A stretch of DNA of 46,496 nucleotides from Micromonospora orduensis (GTDB lineage Bacteria; Actinomycetota; Actinomycetes; Mycobacteriales; Micromonosporaceae): positions 1 through 46,496 of the forward strand of contig NZ_VDFY01000081.1 in NCBI RefSeq assembly GCF_006228125.1. Direction: 5' to 3'. Shown piece by piece: positions 27,242 through 36,700 of this stretch. A program made the translations under genes and the position numbers. Each line of letters opens with the position of its first letter. Position 1 is the first letter of the stretch. A model generated the notes under the pieces. The model was not told where the DNA came from and searched no databases. It saw only the letters and a list, made by a program, of their open reading frames with translations.

Positions 27242-27853
27242 TCAGGGCAGCAGCGCGCCGACCAGCGGGTGGACCGTCTCCTCGATCTCGTCGGCGACCC
27301 GGCTGAAGCACTGGTCGCCGCGACCCCACGGGTCGTCCAGATCGTCCGTCGGCAACGCCGAGACACCCAGCCGGGCGTCCTGCGCCGCGGCCACCAGGGC
27401 CACGCCCCGGGCGTACACCGCCTCCGGAGTCGCCTCGGCCGGCGGCAACACGCTCGCGTCCACCGCCGCGAGCAACCGGCCGAACTCGCCCAGCACGAAC
27501 GTGCGGGCCGCCGCGTCCGGCCGCAACGCCACCACGTACTCCTGCTGGTCGGCGGTCGCGGTCAGCACCAGGTCGGCGGCGTCGATGTGGTCCGAACGCA
27601 GCTTGCGCGCGGTGAAGCCCTCGACGTCCCCGCCGCGCCCGACGACCTGCCGCGCCGCCGGTGGGTTCATCTCCTCGCCCGCGTGCCAACCACCGGTGCC
27701 GGCGCTGTGACTGAACAGCAGCTCCTCCGCCCGCGCCGGGTCCTGCTCACGCCGGGCCAACCGCTCCCGCACCGCGAGGGCGAGCAGCCGCTCGGCCATC
27801 GGCGACCGACAGATGTTGCCCATGCAGACGTGCAGCACGGTGAACGGGGGCAC
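27242..27853 (-). CDS. Low-molecular-weight protein-tyrosine phosphatase family protein
   Basis: A 203-residue protein with the LMW-PTP P-loop CMGNICRS at 10-17 (Cys10 nucleophile, Arg16) and the DDPWG general-acid loop with Asp174 near the C-terminus. Such proteins dephosphorylate tyrosine residues or, in some branches, arginine or arsenate. Between the two motifs the sequence is longer than the usual 150-160 residues, with an insert at about 110-165. It starts with GTG directly after the tsaC stop codon, so it is co-translated with tsaC, as at the corresponding locus of other actinobacteria. Confidence 0.88.
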   Translation of the reverse strand: MPPFTVLHVCMGNICRSPMAERLLALAVRERLARREQDPARAEELLFSHSAGTGGWHAGEEMNPPAARQVVGRGGDVEGFTARKLRSDHIDAADLVLTATADQQEYVVALRPDAAARTFVLGEFGRLLAAVDASVLPPAEATPEAVYARGVALVAAAQDARLGVSALPTDDLDDPWGRGDQCFSRVADEIEETVHPLVGALLP

Positions 27854-28501
27854 TCAGGCCCCCTGGCTGTCGACGAGATCCGGAACCACGTCGCGCAGCT
27901 TCTCCAGCGGGATCGCGCCGGCCCGCAACAACTGCGGCACCTCACCGGTCAGATCCACGATCGTGCTGGGCACCGGGTCCGGGCAGGGCCCGGCCTCCAG
28001 GTACGCCCGCACCGAGTAGCTGAGCTGATCCCGCGCCTCCTCGGCGGTCACCGCGGCGGGCTGACCCGTCTTGTTGGCCGACGACACCGCCATCGGACCG
28101 GTCTCCCGCAGCACCTCCAGGGCCACCGGGTGCAGCGGCATCCGCACCGCCACCGTGCCCGTCTTGTCGCCCAGATCCCACTGGAGGCTCGGCGAGTGCT
28201 CGACGACGATCGTCAACGCACCCGGCCAGAACGCCTCCACCAGGTCACGCGCGGCCGTGGGCAGCGAGAAGACCAACCCGTCCAGGGTGTGCCGGGACCC
28301 GATCAGCACCGGCGGCGGCATCTGCCGACCCCGGCCCTTCGCGTCCAGCAGCGCCTTGACCGCGTACGGGGTGAACGCGTCCGCGCCGATCCCGTAGACG
28401 GTGTCCGTCGGAAGGACGACCAGTTCGCCGTTCTTGACCGCCTCGATGGCCGCGGCGATGCCGCGGTCCCGATCGGCGGGCGACCGGCAGTCGTAGAGCA
28501 T
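27854..28501 (-). CDS. L-threonylcarbamoyladenylate synthase (TsaC/Sua5/YwlC family)
   Basis: This enzyme condenses threonine, bicarbonate and ATP to threonylcarbamoyl-AMP, the first step of the tRNA modification t6A37. The product is 215 residues: only the YrdC-like domain, without the C-terminal Sua5 domain. Landmarks are LPTDTVYGIGADA (about 34-46), KGRGRQMPPPVLI (about 59-71) and the signature SSANKTGQPA. The start codon at 28501 overlaps the prmC stop by one base (TGATG), which fixes the start. The prmC-tsaC pair is conserved across actinobacteria. Confidence 0.93.
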   Translation of the reverse strand: MLYDCRSPADRDRGIAAAIEAVKNGELVVLPTDTVYGIGADAFTPYAVKALLDAKGRGRQMPPPVLIGSRHTLDGLVFSLPTAARDLVEAFWPGALTIVVEHSPSLQWDLGDKTGTVAVRMPLHPVALEVLRETGPMAVSSANKTGQPAAVTAEEARDQLSYSVRAYLEAGPCPDPVPSTIVDLTGEVPQLLRAGAIPLEKLRDVVPDLVDSQGA

Positions 28502-29448
28502 CACGAGGAGTGAGTCTGCCACGCCGCCGCGCCCGGGGCGTGCTGGCCGTCCGCCCGTCGGGACGCGGTGGCGTACCGGGGCCGGCCGGTGAGGTCCCGA
28601 TGCTCCGCGACGGCGGTGAACCGGCCGTCCGCGACGAACAGGCCGGGCACCGCCGCGCCGTGCGTGTCGTCGTGCTCGACGCCCACCACCCCGTCCGGGC
28701 GCAGCAGCGCCGCCGCCCGGGTGATCACCGGCCGGATCACCGCCAGGCCGTCCGGGCCACCGAAGACCGCCTCCGCCGGGTCGTGCGCGGCCACCTCGGG
28801 CGGCACCACCACCTCGACCGGCACGTACGGCGGGTTGCAGAGCAGCACGTCCACCCGACCGGCCAGCTCCGCCAGCAGGTCCGGCGCGGTCACGTCCGCC
28901 TCGACCACCTCGATCGGGCGGTCCCCCGCCGCGGCCCGCTCCGCCGCGTTGCGCCGCAGCCACGCCAGCGCCTCCGGGGACCGCTCCACCGCCACCACGC
29001 GTGCCCCCGGCAGCTCCTGCGCCACCGCCAGCGCGATGGCGCCGGAGCCGCTGCACAGGTCCACCACCAGCGGGTCAGGTCGGCCCCGGGCCTGCTCGAC
29101 GCCCCAGCCGGCCAGCAACTCCGTCTCCGGCCGGGGCACGAAGACACCCGGGCCGACCGCCAGCTCCAGGTGCCGGAACGCGGCCCGGCCGGTCAGGTGC
29201 TGCAACGGCTCCCGCCCGGCGCGCCGGCGGACCAGTTCGTCGAGCCGCGCCAGCTCGTCGGCGCCCAGGTCGTCGGCGAGCGCCAGCCGGCCGCGCGGCA
29301 CCCCCAGCACGTACGCCGCCAGCAGTTCCGCCTCCACCCGGGCCGGGCCCACCCCCGAGGCGGCGAGCGCCCGGGCCGCGCGGGCCACCGCGGCGGACGG
29401 ACGGAGCCGCCCTGTCCCTTCGGAGGGGTGTTGCGGCAGAGTGGTCAC
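28501..29448 (-). CDS. prmC: Peptide chain release factor N5-glutamine methyltransferase
   Basis: PrmC methylates the glutamine of the GGQ motif in release factors, raising termination efficiency; its target PrfA is encoded 1.6 kb upstream. The product is 315 residues. The N-terminal helical domain (about 16-95) contains QHLTG, RPETE is at 106-110, SAM motif I (DLCSGSGAIA) at 130-139 and the catalytic NPPY at 205-208. The C-terminal tail (after about 290) is not conserved. It starts with GTG; the upstream 70 bp is shared with the divergent GGDEF gene. Confidence 0.93.
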   Translation of the reverse strand: MTTLPQHPSEGTGRLRPSAAVARAARALAASGVGPARVEAELLAAYVLGVPRGRLALADDLGADELARLDELVRRRAGREPLQHLTGRAAFRHLELAVGPGVFVPRPETELLAGWGVEQARGRPDPLVVDLCSGSGAIALAVAQELPGARVVAVERSPEALAWLRRNAAERAAAGDRPIEVVEADVTAPDLLAELAGRVDVLLCNPPYVPVEVVVPPEVAAHDPAEAVFGGPDGLAVIRPVITRAAALLRPDGVVGVEHDDTHGAAVPGLFVADGRFTAVAEHRDLTGRPRYATASRRADGQHAPGAAAWQTHSS

Positions 29449-29521
29449 ACGATAATCATGATGCGTCGCGGGCTACGTGACGAACGGGTGCGCCGAGACG
29501 CACACGACAGGAGGTCGGCGG

Positions 29522-31069
29522 GTGGGCTGGCTCGACCGGGTCGATGACCAGGTTGACACCCTGACGCACGCCCGGGCGTTGCAGGAGGCCAGCCGCTCGG
29601 CGGAGGCGTACGGTCTGCTGGAGCGGGTGATCCGCACCACCGACGACCCGGCGGCGCGAGCGGACGCCATGGTGCAGCGCCTCTCCGCGCTGATCAATCT
29701 CGGTCGGACGGCGGAGTTCACCCGGACCATCGAAGAGGCGTCGGCGGCGGTCCGGGACCTCGCCGAGCCCTACCTGCACGGGCACCTCAACGCGCTCGCG
29801 GCGCTCGCCGCGCACCACCAGGGCGCACTGGACCGCTGCGTCACCCACCTGGTGAAGGCCGCCCGGGCGCTGAGCGCCGTGGAGGACCCGGACCGGGACA
29901 CCGCCTGGGGCTGGCACGACCTCGCGATGGCCTACAGCTATCTCAGTTTCCACGGGTACGCCCTGGGCGCGATAGAACGCGCCAGGCAACTCGGCGTGAC
30001 CTCCGGAATCCCCGAGGAGACGTTCGCCGCGCCGGGTATCCGGCTGCGCAACGCCGTGGCACTGGACCACAACGGCGACAGCGACGGCTGCCTGCGGGTG
30101 CTCCGCGACGTCGCCGCCGACCTGGCCCGGTTCGTGCGCAACGGTCGCGCCGACCGGCTGCGCCCGAGCAGCCTCGCCGCGTACGGGTACGCGGCGGCCC
30201 GGCAGGCCGCGCTCGGCGACCGGGTGGAGCCGACCGCCGACACCGACCCGTCGCAACTGCTCCAGAACGGCGGTGACAGCGCCCGGGCGCGGGACATGCG
30301 GCACCTCGGGCAGGTCTGCCTGGCCGTCGCCGCCGGCCGGCCGATCGAGGCGGTGGCCCGGCTGGACACCATCCGGGTCTCCACCGAGACCCTCGGCGCG
30401 GCGGAACCGGCCCGGTTGCGCAGCATCGCGCTGGCCCGCGCCGGGGATCACGTGGCCGCGCACCGGGCCGACCGGCTGGCGTTCCGGCTGGCCGCGCAGC
30501 GCAACGACCGGCTGCGCGACGTCTACATCGACGGCATCGCCGCCCGGATCGACCACGAGGAGATGCGCCGCGAGGCGGCCCGGTTCGAGGGTGAGGCACT
30601 TACCGACCCGCTCACCGGCCTGCCGAACCGCCGCCGAATCGAGCGGTACATCACCGCGGTGGTCACCCGCGGCGAGCGGGTGGTGATCGGCGTCTGCGAC
30701 CTGGACGGGTTCAAGGCGGTCAACACCCGGCACGGGCACCACTCGGGCGACCTGGTCCTGCAACGCATCGCCGGGGTGATCAACCGGGTGATGCGCCGGG
30801 GCGACTTCGTGGCCCGCTACGGCGGTGACGAGTTCGTCGTGGTGCTGCCGGACACCGGGATGGCCGAGGCCGCCGAGGTGGCCCGGCGGATCGAGGCGGC
30901 GGTGCGCGCCGAGGACTGGGAGTCGCTGGTGCCGGGCACCCCGGTCGGGGTGAGCATCGGCTTCGCCGAGGTCTCCGGCGGCGGTGGACTACGCGACGCG
31001 CTCAGCCTCGCCTTCGAGGTGGCCGACCGGGAGATGCTCCGCGCCAAGTCCCGGCCCCGCGCCAGCTGA
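29522..31069 (+). CDS. Diguanylate cyclase (GGDEF protein) with helical N-terminal domain
   Basis: A 515-residue protein that makes cyclic di-GMP from two GTP. The GGDEF domain (about 360-515) is intact: LTDPLTGLPNRR, then DLDGFK and the active site GGDEF at 434-438, with an RxxD inhibitory site (425-428) five residues before it, so product feedback is likely. There is no EAL or HD-GYP domain. The N-terminal 340 residues are Ala-rich helices in TPR-like pairs, a probable sensory or protein-binding region. There is no membrane segment. GTG at 29522 is chosen for AGGAGG 7 nt upstream. It is inserted between prfA and prmC on the opposite strand, so it splits an otherwise conserved operon. Confidence 0.92.
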   Translation: MGWLDRVDDQVDTLTHARALQEASRSAEAYGLLERVIRTTDDPAARADAMVQRLSALINLGRTAEFTRTIEEASAAVRDLAEPYLHGHLNALAALAAHHQGALDRCVTHLVKAARALSAVEDPDRDTAWGWHDLAMAYSYLSFHGYALGAIERARQLGVTSGIPEETFAAPGIRLRNAVALDHNGDSDGCLRVLRDVAADLARFVRNGRADRLRPSSLAAYGYAAARQAALGDRVEPTADTDPSQLLQNGGDSARARDMRHLGQVCLAVAAGRPIEAVARLDTIRVSTETLGAAEPARLRSIALARAGDHVAAHRADRLAFRLAAQRNDRLRDVYIDGIAARIDHEEMRREAARFEGEALTDPLTGLPNRRRIERYITAVVTRGERVVIGVCDLDGFKAVNTRHGHHSGDLVLQRIAGVINRVMRRGDFVARYGGDEFVVVLPDTGMAEAAEVARRIEAAVRAEDWESLVPGTPVGVSIGFAEVSGGGGLRDALSLAFEVADREMLRAKSRPRAS

Positions 31070-31087
31070 CCCGCCGGCGCGGCCGGG

Positions 31088-32176
31088 TCAGCGGCGGGTC
31101 AGCTCGGTGTCGCCGGCCAGGCGGGCCGCGCGGTCGGCCTCGGTCAGGGCGTCCAGGACGCCGTCCAGCTCACCGGCCAGCGCCAGGTCCAGGTTGTACG
31201 CCGTGTAGCCGATCCGGTGGTCGGTGATCCGGTTCTGCGGAAAGTTGTAGGTGCGGATCCGCTCCGAGCGGTCCACCGTGCGTACCTGCGCCTTGCGGGC
31301 GTCCGAGGCCGCGGCGTCGGCCTGCTCCTGGGCGGCCGCGAGCAGCCGGGCCCGCAGGATGCGCATGGCCTGCTCCCGGTTCTGCAACTGGGACTTCTCG
31401 TTCTGGCAGGACACGACGATGCCGGTCGGCAGGTGGGTGATCCGCACCGCCGAGTCGGTGGTGTTCACCGACTGCCCGCCCGGCCCGGACGAACGGAACA
31501 CGTCGATCCGCAGGTCGTTCTGGTCGATGGTGACGTCGACGTCCTCGGCCTCGGGCAGCACCAGCACCCCGGCGGCGCTGGTGTGGATCCGGCCCTGCGA
31601 CTCGGTGACCGGGACGCGCTGCACCCGGTGCACGCCGCCCTCCCACTTGAGCCGCGACCAGACGCCGTTGCCGCCGTCGGGCACACCCTTGGTCCGGATC
31701 GACAGCGACACGTCCTTGACCCCGCCGAGGTCCGAGTCCTGCGCGTCGATCACCTCGGTGACCCAGCCGTGGCGTTCGGCGTACCGGGTGTACATCCGCA
31801 GCAGGTCACCGGCGAACAGCGCGGACTCCTCGCCGCCCTCACCGGCCTTGATCTCGACGATCACGTCCTTGGCGTCGTGGGGGTCACGCGGGATGAGCAG
31901 CTCGGCGAGGCGCTCCTCCAGAACCGGCAGGGAGGCCGCGATCGACTCCGCCTCGGAGGCGAAGGAGGGATCCTCGGCGGCCAGTTCGCGGGCCGCGGCC
32001 AGGTCGGCGCGCGCCTGCTCCAGCTCGCCGGCGGCCTTGTGCAGCGGCACCAGCTCGGCGTACCGACGGCCGACTCGGCGGGCGGTGGCCTGGTCGGCGT
32101 GGATCGCCGGGTCGGCCAGCCGCTTCTCCAACTCGGCGTACTCGTCGAGGAGGCCGGCCAGACGCTCGCTGCTCAT
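31088..32176 (-). CDS. prfA: Peptide chain release factor 1
   Basis: RF1 terminates translation at UAA and UAG; 362 residues. The GGQ motif (233-235) within [16 protein letters not shown] and the PVT tripeptide (189-191), a PxT-type stop-codon anticodon motif, are both present. The ATG at 32176 has AAGGAG about 10 nt upstream. Longer readings upstream are low-complexity and run through the hairpin at 32244-32282, so I reject them. It follows rpmE by about 115 bp, with that hairpin between. Confidence 0.96.
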   Translation of the reverse strand: MSSERLAGLLDEYAELEKRLADPAIHADQATARRVGRRYAELVPLHKAAGELEQARADLAAARELAAEDPSFASEAESIAASLPVLEERLAELLIPRDPHDAKDVIVEIKAGEGGEESALFAGDLLRMYTRYAERHGWVTEVIDAQDSDLGGVKDVSLSIRTKGVPDGGNGVWSRLKWEGGVHRVQRVPVTESQGRIHTSAAGVLVLPEAEDVDVTIDQNDLRIDVFRSSGPGGQSVNTTDSAVRITHLPTGIVVSCQNEKSQLQNREQAMRILRARLLAAAQEQADAAASDARKAQVRTVDRSERIRTYNFPQNRITDHRIGYTAYNLDLALAGELDGVLDALTEADRAARLAGDTELTRR

Positions 32177-32243
32177 GCTGCGGATGCTCCTTCGAGGGTG
32201 CGGGCGCCGGCCCGGGCCAGGCGAAAACCGGGTGGAACGCGGA

Positions 32244-32282
32244 CGGCGCCCGCGTCCGGTGGAAAACCGGACGCGGGCGCCG
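32244..32282 (-). terminator. Perfect 16-bp hairpin between rpmE and prfA
   Basis: CGGCGCCCGCGTCCGG (32244-32259) pairs perfectly with 32267-32282 around a 7-nt loop. On the minus strand it lies 10 nt after the rpmE stop and has no T-tract. It may be a partial terminator or attenuator, or a processing site, that lowers prfA relative to rpmE. Confidence 0.65.
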
Positions 32283-32291
32283 AACGGAGAG

Positions 32292-32516
32292 TTACTTGGC
32301 CTTCTTGGCCTGAACCTTGGCGTACTTCTGCTGGAACTTCGCGACCCGGCCGGCGGTGTCGAGAACGCGCTGCTTACCGGTATAGAACGGGTGGCAGGCG
32401 CTGCAGGTCTCGACGTGGATCGCCCCGCCCTTGGCGGTGCTGCGGGTCGTGAACGTGTTGCCACAGGAGCAGCTGACCTCGGTGGTCACGTACTCCGGGT
32501 GGATGTTTGCCTTCAT
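32292..32516 (-). CDS. rpmE: 50S ribosomal protein L31, zinc-binding (C+) form
   Basis: A 74-residue ribosomal protein that bridges the two subunits. Cys16 and Cys18 (SCSCG) and the CSAC pair (37-40) form the zinc site, marking this as the C+ paralog made when zinc is plentiful. Its basic C-terminal tail ([11 protein letters not shown]) is normal. It is first in the order rpmE-prfA. Confidence 0.95.
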   Translation of the reverse strand: MKANIHPEYVTTEVSCSCGNTFTTRSTAKGGAIHVETCSACHPFYTGKQRVLDTAGRVAKFQQKYAKVQAKKAK

Positions 32517-32791
32517 CTCGCCTCGGTCCTCTCGTTGGTGGTCGCCGGGTCGCCGTCACCGCTCGTCGCGCCGTACGCGACGGGCTCGGGCGTGAACCGG
32601 AACCGGTGGCCGATTGACCAGTGTGCCATGGGCCTGAGCCGACCCGGCAATCGGGCCGCACACCTCGTCCGGCATCGTCAACACGTGCCTACCCGTCCGC
32701 ATTCCCGACGCCTGGCGGGGCATTCGTCCACCCGACGAACCGCCGTCGCGTGCCCCGCCGGGGGTACGCCCGTCGAGCCCGAGGGGCGCCG

Positions 32792-33688
32792 ATGACCCGA
32801 CTGATCGCCACCCGGGGACTGCCCGCCTCGGGCAAGACGACGTTCGCCCGCACGCTCCAGCCGTCGGTGGTCCGGGTGAACCGGGACGACCTGCGCCGGA
32901 TGCTGCACGGCGAGCGGCTCTTCACCCAGTGGGCGGAGGCGCAGGTCACCGTCGTGCAGCGAGCCCAGGTCGAGGCGCTGCTGCGGGCCCGGGCGGACGT
33001 GTGCGTGGACGACACCAACCTGCGGGCACGGACGCTGCGGGACTGGGCCGACCTGGCCGCCCGGCACGGTGCGGAGTTCGAGGTGCACGACTTCACCGAC
33101 GTGCCCCTTGACGAGTGCCTGCGCCGGGACGCCGCCCGCCCGGCGGCCGAGCAGGTGGGCGCGGACGCCATCCGCCGGCTGCACGACCGGTACCTGGCGG
33201 GTCGGACCCTGCCGCTGCCGGTGCCGCAGGCCCGCACCGGTCGGCCCGCCGCCGTGCACCCGCCGTCGGCGGAACCGCCGGAGATCGTCCTGGTGGACAT
33301 CGACGGCACTGTGGCGCTGGCCCTGTCACGCAGCCCCTACGACATGACCCGGGTGGGCGAGGACCAGCCGAACCCGGCGGTGATCGCGGCGGTGCGGGCC
33401 ATGCACGCGGCCGGGTACGGGGTGGTCTTCTGCTCCGGGCGGGACGCCTCCGCGCGGGCGGCCACCGAGGCGTGGCTGGCCCGGCACGTCCGGGTCCCCT
33501 ACCTCGGGCTGCACCTGCGGGCCGTCGGCGACTCCCGCAAGGACTCGATCGTCAAGCGGGAGATCTACGACCGGGAGATCCGGGACCGCTACCGGGTGGT
33601 GGGCGTGTTCGACGACCGCGTCCAGGTGGTGCGGATGTGGCGGGAGCTCGGTCTCACCGTGTTCCAGGTGGCCGAGGGCGACTTCTGA
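32792..33688 (+). CDS. T4 Pnkp-like polynucleotide 5'-kinase/3'-phosphatase
   Basis: A 298-residue two-domain enzyme resembling phage T4 PseT. The N-terminal kinase (about 1-150) has the P-loop GLPASGKT at 9-16 and Asp/Arg-rich DDTNLRART (about 73-81) in place of the lid. The C-terminal HAD-type phosphatase (about 163-298) has DIDGT at 169-173 (Asp169 nucleophile, Asp171) and a DDR motif near 272-274. Such enzymes convert 5'-OH/3'-phosphate nucleic acid ends to 5'-phosphate/3'-OH. No ligase gene is adjacent. GAGGGG lies about 6 nt before the ATG. A terminator follows. Confidence 0.88.
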   Translation: MTRLIATRGLPASGKTTFARTLQPSVVRVNRDDLRRMLHGERLFTQWAEAQVTVVQRAQVEALLRARADVCVDDTNLRARTLRDWADLAARHGAEFEVHDFTDVPLDECLRRDAARPAAEQVGADAIRRLHDRYLAGRTLPLPVPQARTGRPAAVHPPSAEPPEIVLVDIDGTVALALSRSPYDMTRVGEDQPNPAVIAAVRAMHAAGYGVVFCSGRDASARAATEAWLARHVRVPYLGLHLRAVGDSRKDSIVKREIYDREIRDRYRVVGVFDDRVQVVRMWRELGLTVFQVAEGDF

Positions 33689-33693
33689 GGTGT

Positions 33694-33732
33694 GTCCGGA
33701 CGGGCCCCCGAGCGCGCGGGGCCCGTCCGGAC
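33694..33732. terminator. Bidirectional terminator hairpin
   Basis: A perfect 15-bp stem (33694-33708 with 33718-33732) with a 9-nt loop, placed 6 nt after the Pnkp-like stop and 4 nt before the stop of the convergent secreted phosphodiesterase. GC-rich, no T-tract. Confidence 0.8.
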
Positions 33733-33735
33733 GGT

Positions 33736-36700
33736 TCACCGGGTGACCGCGACGGTGGCGTCGGCGAGGACGCCGTTGACGGCGACGGTGAGGCGTACCT
33801 GGGCGCCGGGCCGCAGTGCCGTCAGGGTGCCGGTGGCCGGGTCGAAGCGGGCCGTGTGCCAGGGACGCACCCCGGCCGCCCCGCCGATGTGCACCCCGGG
33901 CGAGGCGGACCAGTCGGCGCTGACCGGTGCGGCCACCGGGACCGTACGCCCGCCGGGCTGGGTCAGCGTGGCGGTGACCGTCGCCGGGGCGCCGACCGCC
34001 ACGCTGGCCGGGGCGTTCAGCGCGAGCCGGTCCACGTGGGCGTGGAACTCGGCGTCCACCCAGGGTGGCCCCTCGGCGAGCGGGTCGCGGCGGGCCCGGT
34101 CGGCCTCGGCCGGGGTGACCGGGTCGACGCCGAACTCCGTCCAGCCGGTGAAGCCGCCCTGCTCGGCGGGGGTGGACGGGGCCTTGCCCGCGTTGCCGTT
34201 GATCACGTACGGCACCCCGTCCACCCGGTCGGCGTGGAACGTGCCGACGTGCCCGCCCACGAACAGCGCGCCCTTGCCGGTGCGGTGCTGGAAGTCGGCA
34301 AGCCACTGCTCCAGCAGCGCCGCCTCCTTGCGGTCGGTGAGTTGGCTGGCCTGCGCCGGGCTGGGGTCACGCGCCGGGTGGTGGTGCAGGACGACGACCG
34401 AGCCCACCCGCCGGTCGGTGGCCGCCGCGTCAAGCGTCTCGCGCAGCATCCGCACCTGGTCGAACCCGCCGCCGCGCAGCGTGCCGGTGGACGAGTTCAG
34501 CGTGACGAAGCGGGTGCCGTTGTGGTCGAACACCCGGGAGGTGGCACCGAACGCCGCCTCGAAGTTGCTGATCGGGGCGCCCATGATCTCGTGGTTGCCG
34601 GGCACGTAGTACCAGGGCAGCGCGTCGCCCAGCTCCTCGTCGAGGATCCGCCTGGCCAGCGCGAAGTCGACCGGGTAGGCGGTGTCCACGAAGTCGCCGT
34701 TGATCAGCAGGAAGTCCGGCCGGGCCGCCTTCACCTCGCGCAGCGTCCGCCGGGCCTGGGCGACCAGGTCGCTGTCCGGGTCGGCGGCCACGAACTGCGC
34801 GTCGGAGAGCACCGCGAACCGCCAGGGTGCGCCGTCCACCGTGCCGTCGCGGACCACCACCCGGTCGGTACGCGGGGCCACCGCCGGCACGTCGACAGTG
34901 GGCGGCACCTTCGCCACCAGGTCGTCGATGATCACCTCGCTGGTGTACTGCGCGGCGGCGTTCGTCTCGGCCACGTAGAAGCGGCGCACCCGCACCGGGT
35001 ACTGCACCCCGGCGGGCACCGCGAACTCCACGTACCGCCAGCCGGTCCAGGTGATCAGCGGGCCGCGCAGCACGTGCTGGGTGTCCTGGGCGTCGTGCAG
35101 GTGCAGGCTGGGCCACTCCCCGGTGCCGTTGCCGTGGATCCACATGCCGAACGCCTGCGGCTGGCCGGGCACCTCGATCCAGGCGGGCGGGTCGGCGTAC
35201 GCGGCCCGGGTGCCGGTGGACTGGCTGAAGTCGTACGACATTTTCAGGCCGGTGCCGGTGTGCCCGGGGGCCGGCGCGACCGACCCGCTGGCCCGGGCCT
35301 GGCTGAACCGCCAGGACGCGGCGTCGTCGAAGCCGGCGACCGGCACGTCGGTCAGGCCGACGGTGACCGGCAGGACGGCACTGGACCGCCCGACGTGGAC
35401 GGTCACCAGGGCCGAGCCGGTGTCCCGCAGCGCGGTGACGGTCAGGTTGCCGTCGCCGGTGGGGGTGATCCGCAGCAGGTCCCTGTCGTAGTCGAGGGTC
35501 ACGTCCCGCGGCTCGATCGGCGCGGTGTCGCCCTCGGCGTCGTACCCGACCACGCCGACCAGGGCGTTGCCGTCGCGGCCGGTGAGGCCGACCCGGGGCA
35601 CGGTGGTGCCGACCCGGGCCAGTGGGCCGAGCACGGTGAGGTTCAGCGAGCCGGTGACGCGGCCCCGCGCGGCGGTGACCGTTCCGGCCCCCGGCGCGCC
35701 CGCGTGGAACACGCCGGCGCGGTCGACCCGGCCGCGTACCGCAGGGGTGGCCCGCCAGGTGGGCGCGCCGGCCGCCGGGCCGTACGTCTCGTCGTAGCCG
35801 GCCGCGGTGAGGGTACGGGTCAGTCCGGGGAAGACCCGGTCGGGCCGGCCACCGCGCACCGGCGAGACGCCCGGGGCGGCGGTGGGGTCGCTGGCCGTTT
35901 CGACCCAGTAGCCGGTGAGCCGGCCGCTGCCCTTCGGCGCGTAGATCGCCAGGCCGTTGGGCACGGCCCGTTCGCTGCCGTCGGAGGGGCCGTTCTCCAC
36001 CTGCACGACCGACGCGCCCGGCTCGCGGGCCAGCAGCGTGGACGAGCCGCCACCGTCCAGGTTGAGCGCGTGGTGGGCGCCCAGCTCGGCCATCATCCGG
36101 CCCATCTCGGTCTGGGTGACGCCTCGGCTGTCGACCTGACGACCGTCCACCGTCAACATGATCATTTTGCTACCGTCGGCGCTGAAGCCGACCGAGGTGC
36201 GCGGGGCCAGCGTGGGGTCGGCGATGCTCTGCACGACGCCGTCGCGGACCAGGACGTTCCCGCCCCCGACCGCCGCGTGCAGGTCGCTGCCGTCGGACGA
36301 CTTGGGCCGCCAGGCCACCGTCACCGGGTCACCGGGGCGGAGCCCGGCGAGGGCGTCCGCGCCGGCGTCACGGCCGAGCAGCACGGTGCTGCCGGCGACG
36401 ATCGGGCCGCTGCCGGCCACGTCCGCCACCGCGGCCACCCGACCGCCGGTCACGGTGACCTCGACCACCCGGGCCGCGCCCTCGACGGCACGCTGCCGGG
36501 AGTACGTCCCCCACAGCTCGGTGAACGCGCCGATGCCGTCGGCCTGCACCAGGTTGTTGAACTGGGTCAGCGGGACCGGCCCGGTGGGCAGGGCGGCGGT
36601 GCCGTCGAAGTTCACCTCGATCACCCGGCCGAGCCCGTTCGCCGTGATCGCCGCCGCGTTGCGGTGACCGCCGACCGCCGACTGGATCAGCTCGCCGTCG

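Noticed and set aside
31088..32464. Extended PrfA with about 96 extra N-terminal residues
   Set aside because: The extension is Arg/Pro/Ser low complexity and would run through the 32244-32282 hairpin and into rpmE; the ATG at 32176 gives the normal family length.
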